Source: Sphingomonadales bacterium (lineage in GTDB: Bacteria > Pseudomonadota > Alphaproteobacteria > Sphingomonadales > Sphingomonadaceae). Taken from it: a stretch of DNA of 38,516 nucleotides. A program made the translations under genes and the position numbers. The notes under the pieces are model-generated. The model ran no database searches. It had not been told where the DNA came from and saw only the letters and a list, made by a program, of their open reading frames with translations. The stretch is from NCBI GenBank assembly GCA_025356275.1, contig JANXUK010000014.1, positions 1-38,516 of the forward strand, read 5' to 3'. Below are positions 7,466 to 14,925 of the stretch, one piece after another. Within the stretch, counting starts at the first letter, position 1. Every line of letters begins with the position of its first letter.

Positions 7466-9261
7466 AGCTCTGGCGAAAAAAACCGCTTCCGCAACCGACC
7501 CGTGTGTTCAAGTCGCACGTCCGCGCGGATGAGCGTAGCTACGCCATCGATCGCCTGTTTTTCGCGCGCATCTGGCGGCTGGCCAAGCCCTACTGGACTC
7601 GTCGCCAAGCCTGGCCGTCCTGGCTCGCGCTGGCAACGCTGCTCGCGCTGACGCTTTCGTTCAGCATCGGCGGCGCACAAATGTCCAACCTGTCCGCAGC
7701 CCAGACCAATGCGCTCGTGGCGAAGCAGGCTCATCAGTACTGGAGTTTGTGGCTGCTGTTTACCGGCGCCGGCCTGATACGCTTCGCCGCCAGCATCGCG
7801 CAGCAATATGTCGGTGGCCGGCTCAACCTTCATTGGCGCCAATGGCTGACCCTGCACCTCGTAGACCGCTATCTCGAGCACCGTACCTACTACGAAATCA
7901 CCATCGACCAGCAGATCGACAACCCCGACCAGCGCATCCAGGAGCAGGTTGGTCCGTTTGTCGAAGCGATGAGCGGTATTCCCACGCAACTGCTTGGGGC
8001 CACGGCCGACATCGTCGTGCAAGTCGCGATCCTCGCCGCCATTTCCAAGAGCATGTTGGTCGCAACGATCGGCTACACCATCTTCCAGACCGTGCTGACC
8101 CTGTTCCTGTATCGCCCCACGATCCGCCAGAACTGGAATTCCACCGTGGCCGAAGCAGACCTTCGCTACGGGCTGCTACACGTCCGCGACAACGCCGAGA
8201 CAATTGCCTTTTACAACGGCGAAAGCGCGGAGCGCGAGCATATCGAAAGCCGCACTGCGCGCGCCATCTTCACGCGCATCGTGATCCTGAAATACACTCA
8301 GTTCATGTTCCTGGTGGAACAGGGGTCGAACCTGATCTGGGGTGCCATGCCGATGGTGCTGATTGCCCCGCTCTACATCGCCGGGCAGATTCAATATGGC
8401 CAGATCATGCAGGGCATCATCGCGGCGTCGCTGATCCTGCAGAGCCTGACCGTTCTGATGCGCTACATCCCGACGCTAAGCCAGATGGCACCCATCGCCG
8501 TGCGGCTGGCTGAGATCCAGGAGAAATTTGCAAGCCTGCAAACGGCGCGGGCCGCCTCCGAAGTTGACCGGATCCGCTTCATGCCCAATGACTTCATCCG
8601 ATTGACGGGTGTCGCGCTCGAAACGCCGGGAGGGGAGCAGCACCTCATCTCCGACCTCTCATTCGAAGTCCGGCCGGGGAAAAATCTTATTATCGTCGGG
8701 CAGACAGGATCGGGCAAGAGCGCGTTGCTCCGGGCGATGGCGGGATTGTGGACGCGCGGTTCGGGCGTCATCGAGATGCCGCCGCGCGAAGACACGCTGT
8801 TCCTTCCGCAGCGGCCTTACATGGTGCTCGGCCCCTTGCGCGACCAGCTCTTCTACCCCAAACGTGAACGCATCCTTGGGGATAGCGAACTCCAGGCGAT
8901 CCTTGAGCGGGTAGGGCTGCCCGAGCTTGCCGAGCGCCATGGAGGATTCGATGCGGAGGCGAGTTGGGGCACGCTCTTGTCGCTTGGTGAGCAACAGCGA
9001 ATCGGTTTCGCCCGCATCTTAATCGCGCGCCCGAAATATGTGCTGCTTGACGAGGCCACCAGCGCGGTCGATCTGGCGATGGAACATCAATTGTATAACT
9101 TGCTGCGGCGATCGGGTGCCTGTTACGCCAGCGTCGGCCATCGTCCAAGCTTGGTGGCCTTCCACGAGCAAGCTCTGAGGATCGCGCCAGGCGCCTGGAC
9201 GCTGCTGCCGGCAAGCGAACTCGCTGCCGAATTCAACAGGCATGGGACAGACATTGAATGA
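7462..9261 (+). CDS. SbmA/BacA-YddA-type ABC transporter, permease fused to ATPase
   Basis: Inner-membrane half-transporter of 599 aa. The N-terminal about 370 residues form an SbmA/BacA-like membrane domain (ABC_membrane_2 type) with several hydrophobic helices and the motif IDNPDQRIQEQV. The C-terminal nucleotide-binding domain has Walker A GQTGSGKS (413-420), signature LSLGEQQR (506-513), Walker B YVLLDEATSAVD with D530/E531, and the H-loop SVGHR near 562. SbmA and BacA import peptides such as microcins and antimicrobial peptides by proton drive; the fused-ATPase relatives (YddA, Rv1819c) are less well understood, and the latter imports hydrophilic compounds including cobalamin. Placed between an M16 peptidase and ExbBD-TonB, it most likely moves a peptide or peptide-linked ligand from periplasm to cytoplasm. 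Export cannot be excluded. Confidence 0.9.
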   Translation: MKLWRKKPLPQPTRVFKSHVRADERSYAIDRLFFARIWRLAKPYWTRRQAWPSWLALATLLALTLSFSIGGAQMSNLSAAQTNALVAKQAHQYWSLWLLFTGAGLIRFAASIAQQYVGGRLNLHWRQWLTLHLVDRYLEHRTYYEITIDQQIDNPDQRIQEQVGPFVEAMSGIPTQLLGATADIVVQVAILAAISKSMLVATIGYTIFQTVLTLFLYRPTIRQNWNSTVAEADLRYGLLHVRDNAETIAFYNGESAEREHIESRTARAIFTRIVILKYTQFMFLVEQGSNLIWGAMPMVLIAPLYIAGQIQYGQIMQGIIAASLILQSLTVLMRYIPTLSQMAPIAVRLAEIQEKFASLQTARAASEVDRIRFMPNDFIRLTGVALETPGGEQHLISDLSFEVRPGKNLIIVGQTGSGKSALLRAMAGLWTRGSGVIEMPPREDTLFLPQRPYMVLGPLRDQLFYPKRERILGDSELQAILERVGLPELAERHGGFDAEASWGTLLSLGEQQRIGFARILIARPKYVLLDEATSAVDLAMEHQLYNLLRRSGACYASVGHRPSLVAFHEQALRIAPGAWTLLPASELAAEFNRHGTDIE

Positions 9262-10070
9262 GCGGGACGAAGCAGAAGGATCCGACTATGGTTCGAACAG
9301 CGTTTCGCACGGGTGTGTCGGCGGCCAGCCTCGCCGCGATGAGCTGGCCTGGGCACGCTCTGGCAGCCGCGCCCAGCCCGATCTCGGTCGGCGGGATCAT
9401 TGCCGACGCGACGCCGACCGTGAAGCTGGTCATCGCGCTGCTGCTGATCATCTCGGTCGTGTCCTGGGCGATGCTCGGTGCCAAGACCGTGCAGTTGCGA
9501 GCCGCGTTCAGCTCGATCGAGCAGGCGCGCGATCTGCTCGCCCGGTCTCCTTCGCTTTCGACCATAGGCGACGTGGGCGACGGCGCCGTTCGCTGGCTGC
9601 TCAAGGACGCTAACCGGGAGCTCGACCATTCGCGCGGCCTCAAGTCGATCGGTAGCGGCGGCACGACCGAGCGGGTGGCCCTGACGCTCGCTCGGAGCGA
9701 GGATCACCTCGCCCGCCGCATTGGCGCGGGGGTCAGCTTCTTCGCGACGGCAGGCTCGGTGACGCCATTCGTCGGCCTGTTCGGCACGGTCTGGGGGATC
9801 ATGCACAGCTTCATGGGCATCGCGCAGGCTAACAGCACCAGTCTCGCGGTGGTCGCGCCTGGCATTGCCGAAGCGCTGCTGGCCACCGCGGTCGGCCTTG
9901 TCGTGGCCATCCCGGCGACGGTGATGTACAATGTCATCGGCAAATGGGTCGGGGCCTATCGCTCGCGCCTGACCGATTGCTCGGCCGCGATCCTGTGTAT
10001 CGTCAGTCGCGACATCGAGCGCGGCCAGCAGCCGCACCTTGCGCCGGTTCCATCACGAGCGGAGGCCTGA
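9258..10070 (+). CDS. exbB: ExbB-family proton channel subunit
   Basis: MotA/TolQ/ExbB proton-channel protein, 270 aa, part of the inner-membrane motor that energises TonB. An N-terminal leader-like stretch (residues 12-38, ending GHALAAA) precedes transmembrane helix 1 (about 55-75). Helices 2 and 3 carry the family signatures VTPFVGLFGTVWGI and APGIAEALLATAVGL. The start overlaps the ABC transporter stop (ATGA); an in-frame ATG at 9288 would remove 10 residues. TolQ is less likely because a TonB-type protein follows and no other Tol-Pal gene is present. Together with the next two genes it provides a complete motor within the operon. Confidence 0.92.
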   Translation: MSGTKQKDPTMVRTAFRTGVSAASLAAMSWPGHALAAAPSPISVGGIIADATPTVKLVIALLLIISVVSWAMLGAKTVQLRAAFSSIEQARDLLARSPSLSTIGDVGDGAVRWLLKDANRELDHSRGLKSIGSGGTTERVALTLARSEDHLARRIGAGVSFFATAGSVTPFVGLFGTVWGIMHSFMGIAQANSTSLAVVAPGIAEALLATAVGLVVAIPATVMYNVIGKWVGAYRSRLTDCSAAILCIVSRDIERGQQPHLAPVPSRAEA

Positions 10071-10072
10071 GT

Positions 10073-10495
10073 ATGGCCGGGCTGCTGGGTCCGCGGAACG
10101 ACAACGGGTTTGAACCGTCGGGCGAGATCAACGTCACGCCGCTGATTGACGTGATGCTCGTGCTGCTGCTGGTGTTCATGATCGCGGCACCGATTTCGAC
10201 ATCTAACGTTCCGATCGAGCTTCCCGGCGCATCGTCCAAAACTCCGCCGCCGCCCGAACATCCAATCGTCGTCAGCATCCGAAACGACCTCTCGATCTAT
10301 CTCGCCGATCGCCGCATCGACGGCAACCTGCTGCTCCCGGAACTCAAGCGGGCTGGCGCAACCGGGGGCAGCACGATTTTCCTGCGCATCGACAAGCGGG
10401 TCGCTTACGGCGATACGCTCGGGGTGCTTGACGCGCTACGCAGCGGCGGCTTTGTCAAGGTCGCTCTGGTTGGGCTGACCAAGGCCGAGCCGTGA
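10073..10495 (+). CDS. exbD: ExbD-family motor subunit
   Basis: ExbD/TolR family protein, 140 aa. It has a short cytoplasmic N-terminus, one transmembrane helix with the proton-carrying aspartate D26 (INVTPLIDVMLVLLLVFMI), and a periplasmic domain. The ATG at 10073 is chosen because GGAGG lies 7 bases upstream and the conserved protein begins here; the reading frame stays open further upstream but only inside exbB. It follows exbB by 2 bases and overlaps tonB by 4. Confidence 0.92.
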   Translation: MAGLLGPRNDNGFEPSGEINVTPLIDVMLVLLLVFMIAAPISTSNVPIELPGASSKTPPPPEHPIVVSIRNDLSIYLADRRIDGNLLLPELKRAGATGGSTIFLRIDKRVAYGDTLGVLDALRSGGFVKVALVGLTKAEP

Positions 10496-11211
10496 CCGCC
10501 GAACAGCCTATCCCCGACGCCCAATGGCAGCGCGCTGTTCTGATCGCGCTTGCGTTCCATGCCACCGCCATCGCCTATCTCCTTGCCCGCCCGTCCGCGC
10601 CGGTGGCAAGACAGTCCGAAATGGCACCGTTCGCGGTCGAACTTTCAGAACCAAGCCCGCCGCCCCCCGCCCCACCATCCGATCTCTCGGTCGATCAAAC
10701 CCGCGCCGAAATCGTTCCGCAGCCGGTGCGGGCCCCGCCACCGATCGCCGACCTGGTTGCCACGTCGCATGGCACGATCGCTGAAACCAGACCGTCCCCA
10801 CGCGTCGTCACCCCCACAGCGCCCGCGCTGGCTCCGGCTAAGGCCGCCGCCGCGCCGCCTATGGCCCCGGCGGCGCCTTCCAGGCTGAGCACGGCCCGGG
10901 TCTTTGGCGCGTCGAGCTCGACCGCCAGCGCGGTGCCGACGTGGGAAGCCGAGGTGCGCGCTCGGCTTGAGCGCGCCAAGCGCTACCCGGCGGGCGCGCG
11001 CATTATGAAGCAGCAGGATACGGTCACCGTCGTCTTTCACGTCGACGGCAGTGGCAGGGTTTCGGGCGGTCGGATCAAGCGCAGCTCGGGCTTCGAGGAG
11101 CTCGAAGGCGAATCCCTGTCGCTGATCGCCCGGGTCTCGCCGCTCCCGCCGCCGCCGGGGGGGGCCGCGCGCGACTTCAGCGTGCCGATCCAGTTCCACA
11201 TCGACCCGTGA
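10492..11211 (+). CDS. tonB: TonB-family energy transducer
   Basis: TonB-like protein of 239 aa. It has one N-terminal membrane anchor (about 14-31), a proline/alanine-rich periplasm-spanning region (about 45-145, with PSPPPPAPP), and a C-terminal TonB domain (about 150-239: RAKRYPAGARI, VVFHVDGSGRVSGGRI, ending VPIQFHIDP). It touches the TonB box of outer-membrane receptors and passes on proton-motive force from ExbBD. The GTG start overlaps the exbD stop (GTGA). A dedicated copy beside a receptor usually means partial specialisation for it. Confidence 0.9.
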   Translation: MTAEQPIPDAQWQRAVLIALAFHATAIAYLLARPSAPVARQSEMAPFAVELSEPSPPPPAPPSDLSVDQTRAEIVPQPVRAPPPIADLVATSHGTIAETRPSPRVVTPTAPALAPAKAAAAPPMAPAAPSRLSTARVFGASSSTASAVPTWEAEVRARLERAKRYPAGARIMKQQDTVTVVFHVDGSGRVSGGRIKRSSGFEELEGESLSLIARVSPLPPPPGGAARDFSVPIQFHIDP

Positions 11212-12350
11212 CCACGTCCACCCCGCATCCCTCAGTAGGCGAGCTGCCCGCCCATTGGCTCGAGCATTTGTTCGGCGCGTCTTTGACGAACTCGAGCGAA
11301 TCATTCTGGAAGGTTCTGGCCGAATGCCTGCTCGAAGCGCTGCCGCATGACGTCATCGTTATCTGGCAGACGTTCGGCGTCACGGTTCATGAGCGCAGGC
11401 CGGACGGCGTCCCTGCGGTTGAGGAGAATGGTGAGCGAGGCCAGGCACTGCGCTCGCCGAGCCTTTACACCGCGCTAAACTTGCCCTTCTCCGACCGCGT
11501 CCGGGATTTCGACGACAACCTGCTCGATCACGTGGGCTTTGCTAAGCATCCTGCGCTCCGCTCGCTGCGTCCGCTGCACGCTTGCTCGCTTGATTTTCTG
11601 CAGCCTGTCCAGCAGCTTGGCGCGACCCTTATCGCCTACGGGCCAGCGAAGTCGTCGAACACACGCCATGGCTTTCTTGACCAGCTCCGCCCCCTGATCA
11701 AGCGGGTCTACCTGAGCTTGCTCGAACGCGAGCGCCATATGGCAACCGGGGTCGGCCTGGGCGAATTCCTGCGGGAGGTCCCGGTCGGCCTGCTGATGGC
11801 GGACTGGTTCAAGAATGTGCGGTTGGTAAACGACGAGGCCTATCGCCATTCGGTGATGTGGAACGAGGGATCGCGCTCCGCCAGCGTCAAAGCGGCTCGT
11901 GAACGCTTCGCCGTTGCCGAAGAGATCCAGCAAGGCTGGGAAAGCCTCCAGGCCAACTGGATCGAATGTTTGCGGGGCCAGGCCGAACCCCGACCGCCGC
12001 TGGTGATCGTCAATAAGCGCGACCCGCTTCTCAGAGCGACGGTGAGCCTTATCCACAGCCAGGAGAGCCACGCCGGAACGCCTTTTTTCATGACCCGCTT
12101 CTCCTCGGTACATACCAGGTCGGCAGATGCCGTGCTCTTCGCCACACCGCAGCAAATATCGGTCCTCGCTGAACTTTCTCCCGCCGAGCGTTCGGTCGCC
12201 GTTCTGGTGGGGCAAGGGCTCAGCAATCGCCAGATTGCGGCCCATCTCAGCCGGGAAGTAAGCACGATCAAGGATCATCTCACCAAAGTCTACAGCAAAA
12301 CGAGGGTGGTTTCCCGCAGCGCACTAACACACCTGCTCAACCGATCATGA
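11208..12350 (+). CDS. LuxR-family transcriptional regulator
   Basis: DNA-binding regulator of 380 aa. The C-terminal 65 residues form a LuxR/GerE helix-turn-helix (LSPAERSVAVLVGQGLSNRQ, then HLSREVSTIKDHLTKVYSKT). The N-terminal about 300 residues match no sensor domain I recognise: no receiver aspartate cluster, no clear PAS motif, and no autoinducer-binding tryptophan/tyrosine pattern. The GTG start overlaps the tonB stop (GTGA), and the next gene overlaps its stop (ATGA). Because it is inside the operon it probably controls the operon itself, the receptor promoter, or both, perhaps in response to an imported breakdown product. Confidence 0.88.
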   Translation: MTTSTPHPSVGELPAHWLEHLFGASLTNSSESFWKVLAECLLEALPHDVIVIWQTFGVTVHERRPDGVPAVEENGERGQALRSPSLYTALNLPFSDRVRDFDDNLLDHVGFAKHPALRSLRPLHACSLDFLQPVQQLGATLIAYGPAKSSNTRHGFLDQLRPLIKRVYLSLLERERHMATGVGLGEFLREVPVGLLMADWFKNVRLVNDEAYRHSVMWNEGSRSASVKAARERFAVAEEIQQGWESLQANWIECLRGQAEPRPPLVIVNKRDPLLRATVSLIHSQESHAGTPFFMTRFSSVHTRSADAVLFATPQQISVLAELSPAERSVAVLVGQGLSNRQIAAHLSREVSTIKDHLTKVYSKTRVVSRSALTHLLNRS

Positions 12351-13093
12351 CGTATTACGACCCCCAAGATGGAGTACGCGCTGACGGACAGCTGCCCAAG
12401 ATGCAAATCATTGGGTTGATCGGTGGGATGAGCTGGGAGAGTACGGCGGTCTATTACCGATTGATCAACACCTCAGTGCGTGAACGGCTCGGCAAGCTCC
12501 ACTCTGCGGAAATCTTGCTGCGCTCTGTCGATTTCGATCAAATCATCACGCTCCAAAAAGCCTCGCAGTGGGAAGAGGCCGGGGCCTATCTGGGAAAGAT
12601 TGCAGAGATGCTCACGCAGGCAGGCGCCGGCCCTCTGCTCATCTGTACGAACACCATGCATCTCGTGGCCGACCACGTCCAAGCACGCTCCGGCGGACGC
12701 CTGATTCACATCATCGACGAGACCGCTCGTGCAGTCTTGCTGGAAGGCTGTCGCCTCCCACTTGTGCTAGCGACGAGTTACACCATGGAACATGGCTTTT
12801 ATGCAGATCGAATGGCAGCCAACGGCTTGGCGGTGCTTATGCCAGAGCCTGCTGATCGCACCACCGTACACAACATCATTTTTGACGAGTTGTGCCGCGG
12901 GATAGTCAACCCTGCCTCCCGATTCAAATTGCTGGAAGTCATTGCCCGTGGTCTTGCGGCTGGCGCTGACAGCGTTATTCTAGGCTGCACAGAGATTTGC
13001 ATGATCCTGGACCCGAAGGCGCTAGGATTTCCCTGCTTTGATTCCACGGCGATTCACGCTGAGGCAGCGGTTACGCGCGCTCTCAGTGTCTGA
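12347..13093 (+). CDS. Aspartate/glutamate racemase family protein
   Basis: Cofactor-independent amino-acid racemase family (YgeA/RacD-like), 248 aa. Both catalytic-cysteine regions are present: CTNTMH in the first half and LGCTEI in the second. The N-terminal signature IGLIGGMSWESTAVYYRLIN is typical of aspartate racemases. The family interconverts L- and D-Asp or Glu in the cytoplasm. It is the last gene of the overlapping chain (ATGA with the LuxR gene). In this context it could convert D-acidic residues released from an imported peptide, or supply a D-amino acid; the sequence cannot tell which. Confidence 0.85.
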   Translation: MTYYDPQDGVRADGQLPKMQIIGLIGGMSWESTAVYYRLINTSVRERLGKLHSAEILLRSVDFDQIITLQKASQWEEAGAYLGKIAEMLTQAGAGPLLICTNTMHLVADHVQARSGGRLIHIIDETARAVLLEGCRLPLVLATSYTMEHGFYADRMAANGLAVLMPEPADRTTVHNIIFDELCRGIVNPASRFKLLEVIARGLAAGADSVILGCTEICMILDPKALGFPCFDSTAIHAEAAVTRALSV

Positions 13094-13341
13094 CCCAAAT
13101 TAAGTTGAGTGATGCCAGTCAGTTGCGCTTGGGTCGGTCATGGTCCCAGCGGTGGTGTAGTTTTTGACGGTAGCGAAGCTGATCGGTCGCGCGCGCATTC
13201 ATGAAACTGACGCGGCCGTTCAGCTTTGCGGATGGCCATCGGAGATCTTCGGATAAAGTAGGATTGCACACTCAGGGGTGACGACTCGAAAGTGTTTTAC
13301 GTACGCCAGCCAAGAACGCAGGGTGAACGACAACGGCCCGA

Positions 13342-14499
13342 TCAGCGTGATGGCCACACCCAGCGGCAGTAATGATCTTCATCGCTATGCAGGAATGTCT
13401 CGCCGCAATTCTTTTCCAGCTGATAGGTTCTGGTGTCGGTGTCATCCGCCAAGCTCGTGACCAGTTGTTCGCTGTGGGACACGACCACGATCTGGCATGT
13501 CTTTGCCGCCGAGGTAAGGAGCCTGGCGAGCGGGTCCAGCAAGGTCGGATGCAAGCTGGATTCCGGCTCGTTGAGGATAAGGATTTCCGGCTTGCTCGGT
13601 GCGAGTAGCGCTGCGCATAGCATGACGTAGCGCAAGGTGCCGTCTGACAGTTCGCTGGCGCGCAACGGCCGGAGCAGACCTCGCTGCCGCATAGATACAC
13701 TGCCGTCCTCACCGTTGCCTACCGACGATTCGGGAAACGCATCCTCGATCGCATCGCCGAAGGCTCGACTATCGCCGATCGCACGGATCGTCGCGATTGC
13801 TGCAGCCAGGTCGGCACCGTCATTGGCCAGCGCCGGTGTGTAAGTGAGGATTTGAGCCCGTCGTGCCGGCGCGTCCACGTCGATGCGCAGGTTGTCGTAG
13901 AATCGCCAGTTGCGCATGCGCTCACGCATGAGAAGCATTTCCAACCCGTCCTCTCGATCGGAAGAATGCGTAACCATACTGTCGAAGGAATGAAGGTTTT
14001 CCAGCCCGGTCCGCCATTCGCCCGTGGTTGCCCGCCGGACACGGACCATCGGGCCGCGGCGTTCCGCGAACAGGTTCGACCGGCCGAGAACGCCGCCTGT
14101 CCACATCGCCTCGACCTTAATCTCTGGATCGAAGGCGAACGCCGAGCCTGGTGAGGGCAGACCTAGATCGATCGCATAGCCCAGATCGTCACCGGAAAAG
14201 CCGAGGCGCAGACTGACCGGGCCGGATCTTACGGTCCCTTGGATAGGGACCTTGCCGGTCCGCATGTCGTTGCTGATGCGCTCCGGGTCTGCCCATAATG
14301 TTGAGTGCAGGCCACCTTCCCGCGCCTGTGAGTTGACCAGACGCCCCTGCGCCACGTCGGCAAGCAGGCGCAGTGCGCGGTAGATGCTCGACTTGCCGGT
14401 TCCGTTGGCGCCAGTGACAATCGTCAGTGGAGCAAGCGGCAGCTTGATGTCGCGAAGCGAGCGATAGCCAGAAATGGCTAGCTGCGAGATCACCGGCAA
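13342..14499 (-). CDS. AAA ATPase of the RecF/OLD-like (AAA_21) group
   Basis: ABC-type/SMC-like P-loop ATPase of 385 aa without a coiled-coil or nuclease domain. It has the N-terminal signature FxxGYRSLRDIKL, Walker A GANGTGKSS (30-38), signature LSDGTLR (284-290), Walker B ILILNEPESSLHP (from 306) and a switch histidine in VVVSHSEQLV. Proteins of this type are often found alone in accessory DNA, some in phage-defence systems with a partner gene. Here no OLD-type TOPRIM nuclease or methylase neighbour is visible, so no role is assigned. It faces away from the flanking operons and is probably monocistronic. Confidence 0.85.
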   Translation of the reverse strand: MPVISQLAISGYRSLRDIKLPLAPLTIVTGANGTGKSSIYRALRLLADVAQGRLVNSQAREGGLHSTLWADPERISNDMRTGKVPIQGTVRSGPVSLRLGFSGDDLGYAIDLGLPSPGSAFAFDPEIKVEAMWTGGVLGRSNLFAERRGPMVRVRRATTGEWRTGLENLHSFDSMVTHSSDREDGLEMLLMRERMRNWRFYDNLRIDVDAPARRAQILTYTPALANDGADLAAAIATIRAIGDSRAFGDAIEDAFPESSVGNGEDGSVSMRQRGLLRPLRASELSDGTLRYVMLCAALLAPSKPEILILNEPESSLHPTLLDPLARLLTSAAKTCQIVVVSHSEQLVTSLADDTDTRTYQLEKNCGETFLHSDEDHYCRWVWPSR

Positions 14500-14925
14500 T
14501 CCCTCCGCCTCAACGCTTGAACGGAATGATGACGGATTGATCGAGGAAGGCGCGCATACAGAGGTGGTCCGGTTTTTCTGACAGGTTGGCGGCTTGGATA
14601 AGCTGCCCGGTTGGGTATTACGCCGCCAGTCGCGCGGTGTTGCAGCCGCTGCCCCATGCGCGCACCAGCGACTACGAGGAGGTGATCGCTACCGTCACCT
14701 CAACCAGCAGCTTCACGCTGAGACTGGCGGGCGGGCGTGGGGTTGATCTTGGCGCGCTGCCAATGAAGGCGCTGCTGCGCGCGCAATCCGGGGCTCGAAC
14801 CGGCGATGATCGAAGACGTGTTCTACGGTTGAGCCAACCAGTCGGGCGAAGACAATTGCAATGTCGCTCGTATGAGTAATCAAGCATGCCGTGCTGCGCA
14901 GCACCTGAGATAGCGCGTGCGGGTG
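14500..14925. other. Stretch with no recognisable gene
   Basis: Roughly 425 bases between the AAA ATPase and the first GH43 gene. Short open frames exist on both strands (for example 14713-14904 minus) but none has a recognisable motif or a convincing ribosome-binding site. It may be decayed coding DNA. A GGTTCGAGCCCC string near 14785-14800 on the minus strand mimics a tRNA T-loop, but no cloverleaf can be drawn. Confidence 0.4.

Noticed and set aside
13092..13135. Inverted repeat GACCCAA / TTGGGTC as terminator after the racemase
   Set aside because: The 30-base loop and lack of a T-run make it too weak to call; it may still contribute.
14780..14805. tRNA T-loop-like GGTTCGAGCCCC on the minus strand
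   Set aside because: The flanking bases do not form the 5-bp T-stem, and no acceptor, D or anticodon arm can be folded around it.
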